From positions 2,610,501 through 2,674,500 of the forward strand of contig NZ_CP040517.1 in the NCBI RefSeq assembly GCF_005849285.1: a DNA stretch of 64,000 bases. Reading direction: 5' to 3'. The notes under the pieces are model-generated. The model was not told the origin of the DNA and did not search any database. It saw only the letters and a list, made by a program, of their open reading frames with translations. This DNA comes from Luteithermobacter gelatinilyticus (GTDB lineage: Bacteria > Pseudomonadota > Alphaproteobacteria > Sphingomonadales > Emcibacteraceae). Within the stretch, counting starts at the first letter, position 1. Each line of letters opens with the position of its first letter. The translations under genes were made by a program, and so were the position numbers. Below are positions 8,306 through 18,512 of this stretch, piece by piece.

Positions 8306-10246
8306 CTAACGCCGGCCAAACAGCTTTTCCACATCTGCCAGCTTAAGCTCCACATAGGTCGGACGGCCATGATTGCATTGCCCGGAATGGGGCGTGGCTT
8401 CCATCTGCCGCAACAGGGCGTTCATTTCCTCGGTGGTCAGCCGGCGGCCGGCCCGTACGCTGCCGTGACAGGCCATGGTGCCGCACACCTCTTCCAACCG
8501 TTCCTTGAGGCTAAGCGCCTCATCCAGTTCCGCCAGATCGTCCGCCAGATCCCGCACCAGCCCCTTGATATCCACCTCCCCCAGAAGGGCAGGGGTTTCC
8601 CGGACCACCACGGCACCTTCCCCGAAAGGTTCCAGCACCAGCCCCATTTCCTCAAGCTCCTCCCGACGGGCGCAGAGCCTGTCGGCCGCCGCCGGATCCA
8701 GCTCCACCACTTCCGGCAGCAGCAACGCCTGCCGGGCCACGCCGTTTTCCGCCATATGGGCTTTCATTTTTTCATAAACCAGCCGTTCATGGGCCGCGTG
8801 CTGATCCACAATGACAATGCCGTCACGGGTCTGGGCCACAATATAGGTTTCATGAAGCTGGCCCCTGGCCGCACCCAGCGGATATTGTGCATAATCCTGT
8901 TCCGGCAAGTCCGGTGAACCGCCCCCCTGTCCCGAGATCCCCCCCGCATCGGTGCGTCCCACTGGCGGGGCAAAATCCCGGCTTTCCCGGTCCAGCAACA
9001 TTTGTTGAGACGGGCCAGGCAGCGGGCCGGCGGCCGCCGGCATTCCCAAAGGCTGGTAGAACGCCTGGGCCTGATCCGACATTCCCTGTGGTGGTGGCGC
9101 AGGAGAGGACAGATGGCGGGTTCCGTACTGGCCCTGGTAACGGCCCGAATGTGCCGAAAGAGACGCCCCTTCCGGCGTCAACGCCCCTAAGGCGGAACTG
9201 GCCACGGTGGTGGATGCCCGGTGGCCGGCCTCGGCTAGGGCATGTTTCAAAGAGCCCACAATCAACCCCCGGACCAACCCACTATCGCGGAACCTTACCT
9301 CAGCCTTTGCCGGATGCACATTGACATCCACCAGTTCCGGCGGCATGTCCAGAAACAACGCCAGAACCGGATGGCGGTCCCGGGCCAGAAAGTCCATATA
9401 GGCGCCGCGCACCGCCCCGGTCAGAAGTTTGTCTTTCACCGGCCGGCCATTGACAAACAGGTACTGATGCTGGGCATTGCCCCGGTTATAGGTGGGCAGG
9501 CCCGCATATCCGGTAAGGCGCACATCCTCCCGCGTCACATCAAGCGGCAAGGCATTGTCTGCAAATTCGCTGCCCAATATGGCCGACAAGCGCCGCAAAC
9601 GGCTGTCTGCCGGATTGTTTTCGAGACTGTCCTCAAGGTCAGGTTGTTGGGCGGAGACCTGAAAGGCCCGCCGGGCACCATCATACAAGGTAAAGGAGAT
9701 CTGCGGATGCGCCATGGCCAGCCGCTTGATCACATCCAACGCATAAGAAAATTCCGTCCGCTCGGTTTTCAGGAATTTAAGCCGGGCCGGAGTGGCAAAA
9801 AACAGATCCCTCACCTCAACCCGGGTGCCGCGGTTCAACGCCGCCGGGACGGGAGGGGATTTGCGCCCGCCTTCAATGTCAATTCTCCATGCCTCTTCGC
9901 TGCCCTCGGCCCGACTGATCAAGCTGAAACGGGCCACGGAGGCGATGGAGGGCAACGCCTCTCCCCGGAATCCCATCGTGGTGATATGGGTCAGATCGTC
10001 TTCACGCAGTTTGGAGGTGGCATGACGCTCCACCGCCAGCTCAAGCTCCTCTGCCGTCATGCCACAACCGTCATCGGTTACTGAAATCAATGTCCGGCCG
10101 CCATCGCTCATCACCACATCAATGGTTTTCGCCCCCGCATCAATGGCATTCTCCACCAGTTCCTTAACGGCACTGGCCGGGCGTTCAATCACCTCGCCGG
10201 CAGCAATATGGTTGATGGTGCGTTCTGACAAACGACGGATTTTCAA
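8306..10246 (-). CDS. mutL: DNA mismatch repair protein MutL, endonuclease type
   Basis: A 646-residue protein. The N-terminal GHKL ATPase is complete ([35 protein letters not shown]), followed by the transducer domain ([14 protein letters not shown]) up to about residue 335 and a Pro/Ser/Gln-rich linker of about 120 residues. The C-terminal domain holds the metal-dependent endonuclease motif DQHA(x)2E(x)4E at residues 481-492, plus ACHGSVRAG and CNHGRPT. It should therefore nick DNA itself in methyl-independent mismatch repair, as expected where MutH is absent. Its TAG stop is part of a TAGAGTGAA sequence related to the dispersed palindromic element described elsewhere in this window. Confidence 0.96.
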   Translation of the reverse strand: MKIRRLSERTINHIAAGEVIERPASAVKELVENAIDAGAKTIDVVMSDGGRTLISVTDDGCGMTAEELELAVERHATSKLREDDLTHITTMGFRGEALPSIASVARFSLISRAEGSEEAWRIDIEGGRKSPPVPAALNRGTRVEVRDLFFATPARLKFLKTERTEFSYALDVIKRLAMAHPQISFTLYDGARRAFQVSAQQPDLEDSLENNPADSRLRRLSAILGSEFADNALPLDVTREDVRLTGYAGLPTYNRGNAQHQYLFVNGRPVKDKLLTGAVRGAYMDFLARDRHPVLALFLDMPPELVDVNVHPAKAEVRFRDSGLVRGLIVGSLKHALAEAGHRASTTVASSALGALTPEGASLSAHSGRYQGQYGTRHLSSPAPPPQGMSDQAQAFYQPLGMPAAAGPLPGPSQQMLLDRESRDFAPPVGRTDAGGISGQGGGSPDLPEQDYAQYPLGAARGQLHETYIVAQTRDGIVIVDQHAAHERLVYEKMKAHMAENGVARQALLLPEVVELDPAAADRLCARREELEEMGLVLEPFGEGAVVVRETPALLGEVDIKGLVRDLADDLAELDEALSLKERLEEVCGTMACHGSVRAGRRLTTEEMNALLRQMEATPHSGQCNHGRPTYVELKLADVEKLFGRR

Positions 10247-10463
10247 TGAAGTTTCTCCCGAACAACGGTTCTTTCTGATTGCTGTAGTTTATTCTAGAGT
10301 GAAAAGTCACAAGATGGAACCGCGCCATAAAATAGCCCCAACTTTTTCCCTTTTCTGACACCTCAGCGACATATTCCCCAATTAATCTCCGCTCATATAG
10401 ATACGGGCAATTTTTTTGGAAACTCTAGACTTGTTATTCACGACACATGAAGATACAAGACAC

Positions 10464-10661
10464 ATGAAGACACCGGGGATTATCATCATGACACTTTTTC
10501 ACGGACTAACTTTCGGGCTGGGGCTCGGCGCGCTCAGCGCGACTTTTTTAACGCCTTCCGCAGACCATGTATTCATTTTGGCCGCGACCGGTTCGCTTTT
10601 GCTGATCATCGAAGGCGCCCGGCTCATGGCCACCCGCCCCCGCCGGGCCCAACAGAATTGA
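10464..10661 (+). CDS. Small two-helix membrane protein, unknown
   Basis: A protein of about 65 residues with two hydrophobic segments (GLTFGLGLGALSATFL and VFILAATGSLLLIIEGARLM) and a basic C-terminus (ATRPRRAQQN). The start is uncertain: ATG 10464 or ATG 10488 are plausible, and a short repeat (ACACATGAAGA) precedes them. The ribosome-binding site is weak. Its stop is at the edge of a palindromic element shared with the convergent M16 gene. The function is unknown. Confidence 0.45.
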   Translation: MKTPGIIIMTLFHGLTFGLGLGALSATFLTPSADHVFILAATGSLLLIIEGARLMATRPRRAQQN

Positions 10662-10686
10662 GCCAACCTATTTACAGTTCACTCTA
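10654..10686 (-). repeat. Dispersed TAGAGTGAA element, copy 1
   Basis: On the minus strand it reads TAGAGTGAACTGTAAATAGG, then TTGGCTCAATTC. It matches the first two thirds of the family consensus, and its right arm is degenerate. The first three bases are the TAG stop codon of the M16 peptidase gene (10684-10686), and the other end touches the stop of the small membrane gene. It fills the whole spacer between the two convergent genes. Confidence 0.75.
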
Positions 10687-12111
10687 GTGAGCGGCGCCGG
10701 CGTCCTTACCGGCCTGCCCCAGTTTCGTGAGAGGAAGGTCATCCAGACCTGCCGGATCGCCGACCACAACCCAGAAAAGCCGATCAGGATGCAGAAGCCG
10801 GCGGGCCACGCGACCGATCTGTTCGCGGGTGACGTTGTTGATATATTCATTGCGGCGGGCAAAATAGCTGGGCTCAAATCCTAAAATCTGGGCCCCAATC
10901 AACTGACTGGCAATGGCGCCGCTGGTGGCAAAGTTCAGGGCATAGGATCCCGTCAGATAGGTTTTGGCGTCCTGAAGTTCCTCTTCACTCACCCCATTCT
11001 CGACAAGATTGCGGATTTCCTGCTGCACAAGGGCAATGGCTTCCGTCGCGCGCTCATTCTGGGTGCCCAGACTGCCGATAAATAGCCCGCCATATTCCAT
11101 GGGCTGAAAAGAGGTGCCGACGCTGTAGGCCAGCCCCTTTTCCTCACGCACACTTTCTGCCAGCCGCGATGTCAGCCCGCCCCCACCCAGAATATAATTC
11201 ATCACATAAGCCGCATACCAGTCCGGATCCAGCCGTTTGAGGCCCTGATGGCCGAACAGGATGGTGGACTGATGCCCCGGGTGACGGTGCAGATACACAG
11301 CACCGGGAGTCTTTGCCTTCACATCCTGAAGGTACCCATCAATCGCCTCATCCGCCAGCCGACCAAACGCCAGATCCAGAAGCTCGGCGAGTTCCTGCGC
11401 CGTAATATCCCCTACCACGCCGATCACCAAGCGGTCCCGGGTCAGGCGCTCTTCCCGATAAGCCACCAGATCGTCCCGCGTGAGCGCACGAATGGTGTCT
11501 TTGGTCCCGTCGCCATCGCGGCCATAGGGGTGTTCGGGATAGACCATCTCGCGGAAAATTTTACTCGCAATGCTCCCTGGATCTTCCTGTTTGCGAATCA
11601 GGATGGTCAACATTTGCTGGCGGATACGTTCAATGGCGTCCTGATCAAACCGCGGTTCGTTCAGCGCCAGGGATAAAAGACGAAAAGCTTCATGGCGATT
11701 TTCGCTCAGGGTTTTTAGCGATCCTTCAAGACGTTCACGCCGTGACGAGAAGCCCAACTTGATGGCTTTGTTTTCCAGGGCCGTCTGGAATGCTCGCGCA
11801 TCCATATCGCCTGCCCCTTCATCTAGAAGCGCCGCCACCATGGTGCTAAGCCCTTGCTTGTGAACCGGATCGCGCACCTCGCCCCCCTGGAAGGCGAATT
11901 TCATGCTGATCAGCGGGATAGTGTGGTTCTCCACAAGCCAGGCTTCGATCCCCAACGGGGTAATCACTTTTTGCACGGGAATATCGGCCCGCGCCGGCAC
12001 AAGAAACAGGCCCAGGAGCCCCCCAATCACTCCCCCAATCACCAGGACAAGGCGTGATGAATTTTTCAAGGAATTCATCAGAGGATTCATCAAGGGTTTC
12101 ATGATGCTCAT
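10684..12111 (-). CDS. M16 peptidase family protein, non-catalytic partner
   Basis: A 475-residue exported protein with a long hydrophobic signal (residues about 20-43, ending VPARA). It has the two-lobed M16 fold, but the HxxEH zinc motif is replaced by LLDEGAGDMDARAF, so it cannot bind the catalytic zinc. The second-half region GGGLTSRLAESVREEKGLAYSV is intact. It overlaps the catalytic M16 gene by 4 bp (ATGA). The arrangement is that of heterodimeric M16 peptidases, with one active and one substrate-binding subunit, here in the periplasm. Its N-terminus contains an in-frame short repeat (MKPLMNPLMNSLKN). Confidence 0.9.
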   Translation of the reverse strand: MSIMKPLMNPLMNSLKNSSRLVLVIGGVIGGLLGLFLVPARADIPVQKVITPLGIEAWLVENHTIPLISMKFAFQGGEVRDPVHKQGLSTMVAALLDEGAGDMDARAFQTALENKAIKLGFSSRRERLEGSLKTLSENRHEAFRLLSLALNEPRFDQDAIERIRQQMLTILIRKQEDPGSIASKIFREMVYPEHPYGRDGDGTKDTIRALTRDDLVAYREERLTRDRLVIGVVGDITAQELAELLDLAFGRLADEAIDGYLQDVKAKTPGAVYLHRHPGHQSTILFGHQGLKRLDPDWYAAYVMNYILGGGGLTSRLAESVREEKGLAYSVGTSFQPMEYGGLFIGSLGTQNERATEAIALVQQEIRNLVENGVSEEELQDAKTYLTGSYALNFATSGAIASQLIGAQILGFEPSYFARRNEYINNVTREQIGRVARRLLHPDRLFWVVVGDPAGLDDLPLTKLGQAGKDAGAAH

Positions 12112-13523
12112 GGGGTTTCTCCCGTTTGCGCCCCATCGGCGGGCAGCAACAGCCCGGTGACGGATTTACGAAGATCCAGCACATACCCGGCCGCGGCCCG
12201 AACATCTTCCGGGGTCACCGTCCGGATGCTTTGCGGCCAGTTTTGTACGTCTTCAATCGTGCTGCCGGTGGTCAGCGCCTGACCGTAAATCTGCGCCATG
12301 GTGCTGATGCTGTCGCGCGCATAGACAGCCTCCGCCACCAGGCGGGTCTTCACCCGTTTCAAATCTTCGGCCCACATACCCGGGTCTGTCTGGTCGGCCA
12401 GAAATTCAGCAATCACCTGATCCACCGCCTGTTCCACAATTTTCAGGGCTTCTTCCGGGGTTTCGGCAAGACCGGGCCGGGGAATGGCATAAAGCAGGAA
12501 GGTATCCGGATCATATGAAGTGCCGTTATAATTGCTGCCTGCCGCCACCGCAATCTTCTGTTCCACCACCAGTTTCTGGTATAAAAGGCTGGTGGTCCCC
12601 GATCCCAGGAGGCCACTCAGAACATCCAGAGCCGGGGCATGATGAGAAGCGCCCGCGCTATAGCTAGGCGCATGATAGCTGCGGATCCAGGTAGGCTGCT
12701 GCACCCGTTCGTCGCGATGCTCCACCCTGAGGGCGGCCTCTTGCGCGGGTTCCGGGGGCCGGCGGCGTTCCGGAACAGGGGTACCGGGAATTGGTGCGTA
12801 ATATTTTTCGGCCAACGCCCTGACCTGATCCGGGGTAACATCCCCTGCCACAATGAGGATGGCATTGGCCGGATTGTAATATTTTCGGTAAAATTCCCGC
12901 ACATTTTCCAACGACAGTTTTTCCAACTCCCGCCGCCAGCCGATAATCGGAATGCCGTAAGGATGTTCTTCAAACAAAGCCGCTGCCATTTTTTCCCGCA
13001 GCAAGGCCAAAGGCTGGTTGTCGATGCGCATGCTGCGTTCCTCCAACACCACGTCCCGCTCCGACAGCACATCCTGCTCATCCAGTTCCAGGTTGACCAT
13101 GCGGTCCGCTTCCAGCTGCATCATCAGCGGCAGACGGTCTGCTGCCACCGTCTGGTAATAACCGGTATAATCCGCCGAGGTAAAAGCATTATGCCGGCCA
13201 CCGTTGCGGGCGACAATGCGGGAAAATTCCCCCTCGGGCAGGGTTTTGGTGCGCTTGAACAGCATATGCTCCAGGAAATGAGCAAGGCCCGACTGCCCCT
13301 CAGGGTCATCCGCCGCGCCCACCCGGTACCAGACCATATGGGTGACAATGGGCGCCCGGTGATCGGGGATCACCACCACCTGCATATGGTTATCGAGAAC
13401 AAAACTTTCGATCTCCGTCCCGTCGGCCCGCACAGCCGGCGCGGCAAAGATCAGGACCAGCATCACACAGGTGAAAAAACAGTGCTTTATCAAAATGCCC
13501 CGACCAGCCCAAAAATCAGTCAC
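12108..13523 (-). CDS. M16 zinc metallopeptidase, catalytic subunit
   Basis: A 471-residue periplasmic peptidase related to pitrilysin and mitochondrial processing peptidase. I place the start at GTG 13523, because AAGGAG lies 6 bases upstream and a signal peptide follows directly (HCFFTCVMLVLIFAAPAVRA). A frame extension to 13769 would overlap the neighbouring lipoprotein gene. The inverted zinc motif HFLEH is at residues 82-86 (H82, E85, H86). The inactive-partner gene overlaps its 3' end by 4 bp. The pair probably degrades peptides in the periplasm; the substrate is unknown. Confidence 0.93.
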   Translation of the reverse strand: MTDFWAGRGILIKHCFFTCVMLVLIFAAPAVRADGTEIESFVLDNHMQVVVIPDHRAPIVTHMVWYRVGAADDPEGQSGLAHFLEHMLFKRTKTLPEGEFSRIVARNGGRHNAFTSADYTGYYQTVAADRLPLMMQLEADRMVNLELDEQDVLSERDVVLEERSMRIDNQPLALLREKMAAALFEEHPYGIPIIGWRRELEKLSLENVREFYRKYYNPANAILIVAGDVTPDQVRALAEKYYAPIPGTPVPERRRPPEPAQEAALRVEHRDERVQQPTWIRSYHAPSYSAGASHHAPALDVLSGLLGSGTTSLLYQKLVVEQKIAVAAGSNYNGTSYDPDTFLLYAIPRPGLAETPEEALKIVEQAVDQVIAEFLADQTDPGMWAEDLKRVKTRLVAEAVYARDSISTMAQIYGQALTTGSTIEDVQNWPQSIRTVTPEDVRAAAGYVLDLRKSVTGLLLPADGAQTGETP

Positions 13524-13623
13524 TGTTTTCTCCTTGATGTTTTTCCGTCCCCTTCTGCAAAGAGAGCAAAAAGGGAAGGAAACATGACGAAGCAATAAAG
13601 AGGCATTGCCGCGGGGGTATACC

Positions 13624-13839
13624 CTAACGCCCGAAAAGCGCCTGCCGGGCCAGTTGTTCAGGCGTATAGGTGCCGGAGACTTCCGTATCGTCCCCCGGCG
13701 GGCGCAAATGATATTCCGGCGGGACAACCAATGCCGGATTGCGCAGAACCAGAAACTCATCGGGCGCATCCTTGCCGCTGCAAGCTGCCAGAAGCATCAC
13801 CATAAATGCCGCCCCACTCAAAAGAAGTTTATTCGTCAC
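13624..13839 (-). CDS. Short DUF3035 (BamF-like) lipoprotein
   Basis: A 71-residue lipoprotein with signal and lipobox LLAACSG (the lipidated Cys is at about residue 20). The mature part contains APDEFLVLRNPALVVPPEYHLRPP, which resembles the DUF3035 family; its Caulobacter member BamF is part of the BAM outer-membrane assembly complex. This copy is shorter than most DUF3035 proteins and ends soon after the motif. It sits between lspA, which would process it, and the M16 peptidases. The BamF assignment is from motif resemblance only. Confidence 0.7.
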   Translation of the reverse strand: MTNKLLLSGAAFMVMLLAACSGKDAPDEFLVLRNPALVVPPEYHLRPPGDDTEVSGTYTPEQLARQALFGR

Positions 13840-13909
13840 AGATCAATTCCCTTTCACACATTTTTCCGCCCCGGTATCACCTTCGGGACGTCATCGCGAC
13901 TGTCCTGCG

Positions 13910-14419
13910 TCACTTTTGTTTCGTCCCGTTTTCCGTATCGTGTTTCTTTCGGCCCGTGGTCCCCTGCCGGAAAAAGGCATCCCACACCAAAAGGGCGGCC
14001 CCGGTGGAGATAAACGCATCCGCCACATTAAAAATGGCGAAAGACCAGTCTCCCCAGTGGAACTGGAAAAAATCCGCTACGGCCCCAAACACGACCCGGT
14101 CGTAAATGTTACCCAATGCGCCGCCAATGACAAGCCCTATTGCCACCATAGCGAGACGAGACGGCACGGATTTGAGCCAAAACAGCAACGCCAGCACAAT
14201 GGCGCTGGTCAAAGCCACCAGTGCCCAGCGTCCGGTATCGCTTTCGGCGCTGAACAATCCAAAGCTCACCCCCCGATTCCATACCATAACCACATTAAAG
14301 ACCGGCAGGATTTCCACCACCCCTTTTTCCGGCAGGCGGAAAATATCCAGGAACCACCATTTGCTGGCCCGGTCGATCAGAAACACGGCCAGAGCCAATG
14401 CGACCCCCCGGATAAACAT
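13910..14419 (-). CDS. lspA: Lipoprotein signal peptidase (signal peptidase II)
   Basis: A 169-residue inner-membrane aspartic peptidase that cleaves prolipoproteins after lipid attachment. It has four hydrophobic segments and both conserved catalytic blocks: GNIYDRVVFGAVADFF and FAIFNVADAFIS, each with the active Asp. The WNRGVSFGLF motif of the family is also present. It starts at ATG 14419, and its A overlaps the ileS TGA (TGATG coupling). The order ribF-ileS-lspA is standard. Confidence 0.96.
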   Translation of the reverse strand: MFIRGVALALAVFLIDRASKWWFLDIFRLPEKGVVEILPVFNVVMVWNRGVSFGLFSAESDTGRWALVALTSAIVLALLFWLKSVPSRLAMVAIGLVIGGALGNIYDRVVFGAVADFFQFHWGDWSFAIFNVADAFISTGAALLVWDAFFRQGTTGRKKHDTENGTKQK

Positions 14420-17280
14420 CAGCCTTTTCCACCATTTTGGGCGGCTGCAGCCTCTTTTTCAGGAAGGTCGATATCCAAGGCCTCCACCGCCTCGGCACAG
14501 CGCCCGCAGATATCCTCATGACCAGGAAGGTTGCCCACTTCGGGCAGCACCTGCCAGCAGCGTTCGCATTTTTGTCCCTCGGCCAGCGTCGATACCACCG
14601 CCACACCGGCCACATCCTCAAGACGGAAGGCGCCTTCCGGCGCGGCCTCCAGGACCAGTTCGGCCGCCGATGTGATGCTGAGCTCCGCCAGATCAACCCC
14701 TTCCAGCGCCGCGCCATAGGCCGGATCATCCACATAGACCCGGACCGCCGCCTGCAGGCTGGAACCAATGCGCTTTTCGCGCCGTTCCACTTCCAGCGCG
14801 CCCGTCACGACCCGGCGCAAGTGCCGGATTTTCACCCATTTTTCCGCCAGCGCCGCATCGTGCCAATCGGCGGGAACGGGATAAAATTCCTTCAAATGCA
14901 CACTGTCCGCCTCATCGGGGAAACGCGCCTGCCAGACCTCTTCGGCGGTAAACACCAGGATCGGGGCCAGCCAACGGGTCAAGCAGTGGAAAATCGCATC
15001 CAGTACCGTCCGCGCTGCCCGCCGTCGGGCGGAAGCGCGGGCATCGCAATACAGCGCATCCTTGCGAATATCGAAATAAAACGCCGAAAGGTCAACGATA
15101 CAGAAATTATACAGCGCATTATACATTCGGTGGAAATTGTAATTTTCCACACAATCCCGCACCAGAGCGTCCAGCTCGCTCAGACGATGCAGAACCCAAC
15201 GGTCCAGTTCCGGCATTTCCGCAACCGACAGGCGCTCCGTCTCCTCGAACCCCGCGAGATTACCGAGCAGAAACCGCAAGGTGTTGCGGATCTTGCGATA
15301 GGCTTCCACCTGTCCCTTGATGATGTTTTCGCCGATACGATGATCATTGAAATAATCGGTGGACGTCACCCACAAGCGCAGAATATCCGCGCCGTACTGT
15401 TTGACCACTGCCTGCGGTTCAATGCCGTTGCCCAGTGACTTGGACATTTTCATGCCTTTTTCATCCAGCGTAAAGCCGTGGGTCAGTACCGCCTTGTAGG
15501 GCGCATGGCCCCGGGTGCCGCAGCTTTCCAGAAGAGACGACTGGAACCAGCCGCGATGCTGGTCGGTGCCTTCCAGATAGAGATCTGCGGGGCTGCGTAA
15601 GTCCTCGCGGTCTTCCAGGACAAAACTGTGTGTGGAACCGGAATCAAACCATACGTCCAGAATATCCATAACCTGCTCATACTCTTCGGCCGCATAGTCA
15701 TTGCCCAAAAAGCGGGACGGGTCACTGTCAAACCAGGCATCGGCCCCTTCCGCCGCCACCGCCTCGGCAATGCGGGCGTTGACCGCCTCGTCCCTGAGCA
15801 GCTCGCCACTTTGTTTGTTGACAAACACCGCAATGGGCACGCCCCAGGCGCGCTGGCGGGAGATAACCCAGTCGGGACGACTTTCCACCATAGCGGTAAT
15901 CCGCCGTTCCCCGCTGTCAGGGATCCAGCGGACCTCACCAATAGCCTTCAGCGCCTTGTCGCGCAACCCGTTGGTCTCCATCGAGATAAACCACTGCGGC
16001 GTGTTGCGGAAAATCAGCGGCGCCTTGGAGCGCCAGCTGTGGGGATAGCTGTGTTCCAACGTATCTCGCGCCAGCAGCGCATCAACCTTTTCCAGTTCCT
16101 CACACACCCGATCATGCACCTTGAACACATGGTCGCCAGCAAAAAGCGGCACATGATCATAATACCGGCCGCCGTCATCCACCGTGAACGGCACCTCAAG
16201 ACCGAATTCCAGTCCTACCTCATAGTCTTCCTGGCCATGACCCGGGGCGGTATGGACAAACCCGGTCCCCGCCTCCGTCGTCACATGCGCCCCCGGCAAC
16301 AGCGGTACATCAAAATCATACCCCTTGCCATGCCAGGGATGATGGCAGACGCTGCCCTCCAGCGCCGCCCCTTTGAACCGGGTCAGCGTGGTGAATTCAG
16401 TGATGCCGCAGCGGCCCCTCATCTCCTCCAGAAGCGCTTCGGCCACCACAAGGCGCCGCCCGGAGCGGACCCGGCTGTCTTCAGCCACGCCAGCCACCTC
16501 GATCACCACATAGTCGATCTCCGCGCCATAGGCGATGGCCCGGTTGCCCGGCAGGGTCCAGGGCGTCGTGGTCCAGATGACGATATCAGCACCTTCCAAT
16601 TCCGCCAGGGAAGGTTTCACCACCGGGAACGCCACATCCACCATATGCGAGGTATGAGTGTGATATTCCACTTCCGCCTCGGCCAGCGCGGTTTTTTCCA
16701 CCACCGACCACATGACCGGTTTGGAACCGCGATAAAGGCTGCCATTCATGAGAAATTTGTGTAATTCACGCACGATCTGTGCTTCGGCGGCGTAATCCAT
16801 GGTGAGATAAGGATTATCCCAATCCCCGAAAATGCCCAGCCGTTTAAATTCCTCACGTTGCACGTCGATCCATTTTGCGGCAAACTCCCGACATTCCCGC
16901 CGGAATTCCACCAACGGCACCTCGTCCTTGGATTTTTTCTTTTTGCGGTATTTTTCCTCGATTTTCCATTCAATGGGCAGGCCATGACAATCCCAGCCCG
17001 GCACATAGACCGCGTTATAGCCGGACATCTGCCGCGCGCGCACAATCACGTCTTTGAGAATCTTGTTCAAGGCGTGACCGATATGGATATTACCGTTGGC
17101 GTAGGGCGGACCATCATGTAGGATAAACTGCTCCCTGTCCTTGCTTTTCTCGCGCAGCCGGCCATAAATGTCCATGGTCTGCCAACGGGCGAGCCAGCCC
17201 GGTTCACGATTGGGCAGATTCCCCTTCATGGGGAAATCCGTCACCGGCAAAAAGATCGAAGGACGGTAATCTCTGGTCAT
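14419..17280 (-). CDS. ileS: Isoleucyl-tRNA synthetase
   Basis: A 953-residue class I aminoacyl-tRNA synthetase charging tRNA-Ile. The HIGH motif is at residues 66-69 (NIHIGHALNKILKD) and KMSKSLGN lies near residue 610. The CP1 editing domain lies between them (VIWTTTPWTLPGNRAI; GTGFVHTAPGHGQEDY). The C-terminus carries the zinc-finger cysteines CERCW and CGRC of the bacterial (type 1) enzyme. The length is normal, and it overlaps lspA by 1 bp. Confidence 0.98.
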   Translation of the reverse strand: MTRDYRPSIFLPVTDFPMKGNLPNREPGWLARWQTMDIYGRLREKSKDREQFILHDGPPYANGNIHIGHALNKILKDVIVRARQMSGYNAVYVPGWDCHGLPIEWKIEEKYRKKKKSKDEVPLVEFRRECREFAAKWIDVQREEFKRLGIFGDWDNPYLTMDYAAEAQIVRELHKFLMNGSLYRGSKPVMWSVVEKTALAEAEVEYHTHTSHMVDVAFPVVKPSLAELEGADIVIWTTTPWTLPGNRAIAYGAEIDYVVIEVAGVAEDSRVRSGRRLVVAEALLEEMRGRCGITEFTTLTRFKGAALEGSVCHHPWHGKGYDFDVPLLPGAHVTTEAGTGFVHTAPGHGQEDYEVGLEFGLEVPFTVDDGGRYYDHVPLFAGDHVFKVHDRVCEELEKVDALLARDTLEHSYPHSWRSKAPLIFRNTPQWFISMETNGLRDKALKAIGEVRWIPDSGERRITAMVESRPDWVISRQRAWGVPIAVFVNKQSGELLRDEAVNARIAEAVAAEGADAWFDSDPSRFLGNDYAAEEYEQVMDILDVWFDSGSTHSFVLEDREDLRSPADLYLEGTDQHRGWFQSSLLESCGTRGHAPYKAVLTHGFTLDEKGMKMSKSLGNGIEPQAVVKQYGADILRLWVTSTDYFNDHRIGENIIKGQVEAYRKIRNTLRFLLGNLAGFEETERLSVAEMPELDRWVLHRLSELDALVRDCVENYNFHRMYNALYNFCIVDLSAFYFDIRKDALYCDARASARRRAARTVLDAIFHCLTRWLAPILVFTAEEVWQARFPDEADSVHLKEFYPVPADWHDAALAEKWVKIRHLRRVVTGALEVERREKRIGSSLQAAVRVYVDDPAYGAALEGVDLAELSITSAAELVLEAAPEGAFRLEDVAGVAVVSTLAEGQKCERCWQVLPEVGNLPGHEDICGRCAEAVEALDIDLPEKEAAAAQNGGKG

Positions 17281-17432
17281 GACGCACTTTTCATATCTAC
17301 TGTGAGTAAATAAATATCCTGCTTACTTCCCAAGGCGGAAAATTGCCACTTTGTAGCAAGGGAAGCTCCCGGCTGTCGAGCCTTTTTCGCGGTTATCTGC
17401 CTCTTGAGGCCGATATTTCCCCGATCCCCTGT

Positions 17433-18431
17433 TCAAAGATAATCTTCCAGACGCGGCGGCGGAATGAAATCATGCTGGTTTTCCGGTTTGGCCAGTAACA
17501 TCCGGGCGACATCGCAATCCTGGGCAATCTGAGCCTTCAGCGCCTCCAGACCATCAAATTTGCGCTCTTCACGGATAAATTCGACAAATTCCACCTTGAC
17601 CGGCATTTCATAGATATCTTCTTTGAAGTCAAAAAGATGCACCTCCAGGGTCACATCCTTCTTGTTGAAAGTGGGTCGCCGTCCCACATTGGCCACGCCG
17701 TCAAGAATGCGCTCCTCCCTCCCGCCGGGCCCTTCCCCGGGAATCAGCATACGGACCGCATACACCCCGAATTTTGGTTTGATATACCCCTCCATAGACA
17801 GGTTCGCCGTCGGAAAGCCAATGGTCCGCCCACGTTGGTCACCTTTGCGCACATGGTCTTCCACATGCCACCAGTGCCCCAGACGATCGGCCACAATGCG
17901 CACCTGCCCCTCACGCAAGCTGTGGCGAATATTAGTGGAAGAATAGATATGATCGCCCTCCATCACCCGTTCCACAATGGTCAGTCCGAACTGTTCCATC
18001 TCACTGAGCCAGCTCAACACTTCCGCCCCCCCGCCGCGACCGGCGCCGAAACGGTAATCGTAACCGACCACCACATGCAGGGCGCCAATTTCCTTCAGCA
18101 GGATCTCGGTCACAAAGTCCTGGGCCAGAATGCGCGAGAAATCCCGGTCAAAGGGCAGGGTGAACAGGAAATCCACCCCAAACTGTTCCATCAGGTGGGC
18201 CTTGGTGCGAAACGAGGTCAGACGAAAGTCGGGCTGTTCAGGGTTAAAAAACAGACGGGGATGCGGTTCCACAGTCAGAACCGACAAAGTGGTACGCATG
18301 TCCCGGGCCACTCGCCCCCCCTCAGCGATGACTTTCTGATGGCCTTTGTGAAATCCATCAAAATTGCCCAGCACAATGACCGAACCCTTGCAGGCATCGG
18401 GAAGGTTGGTGTAATGCCTGAAAATCTTCAT
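17433..18431 (-). CDS. ribF: Bifunctional riboflavin kinase / FAD synthetase
   Basis: A 332-residue enzyme making FMN and then FAD from riboflavin. The N-terminal FAD synthetase nucleotidyltransferase domain shows VIVLGNFDGFHKGHQKVI (HxGH-like) and VVGYDYRFGAGRGG. The C-terminal riboflavin kinase domain starts near residue 195 with GRTIGFPTANL and continues through GVANVGRRPTFN and LEVHLFDF. It lies 152 bp upstream of ileS, the usual partner. The last 20 residues (ENQHDFIPPPRLEDYL) are an extra tail. Confidence 0.96.
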   Translation of the reverse strand: MKIFRHYTNLPDACKGSVIVLGNFDGFHKGHQKVIAEGGRVARDMRTTLSVLTVEPHPRLFFNPEQPDFRLTSFRTKAHLMEQFGVDFLFTLPFDRDFSRILAQDFVTEILLKEIGALHVVVGYDYRFGAGRGGGAEVLSWLSEMEQFGLTIVERVMEGDHIYSSTNIRHSLREGQVRIVADRLGHWWHVEDHVRKGDQRGRTIGFPTANLSMEGYIKPKFGVYAVRMLIPGEGPGGREERILDGVANVGRRPTFNKKDVTLEVHLFDFKEDIYEMPVKVEFVEFIREERKFDGLEALKAQIAQDCDVARMLLAKPENQHDFIPPPRLEDYL

Positions 18432-18512
18432 CGCGGTAAAGCTTCGTCCTTATCCCTTGTTTGAGTCACGGGTTTTGTTCACGGGGTTCTCTTTCACGGG
18501 TCCCCGATCCGA

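Noticed and set aside
13524-13769. N-terminal extension of the catalytic M16 peptidase gene
   Set aside because: It would overlap the lipoprotein gene, and a perfect AAGGAG-GTG start with a signal peptide exists at 13523.
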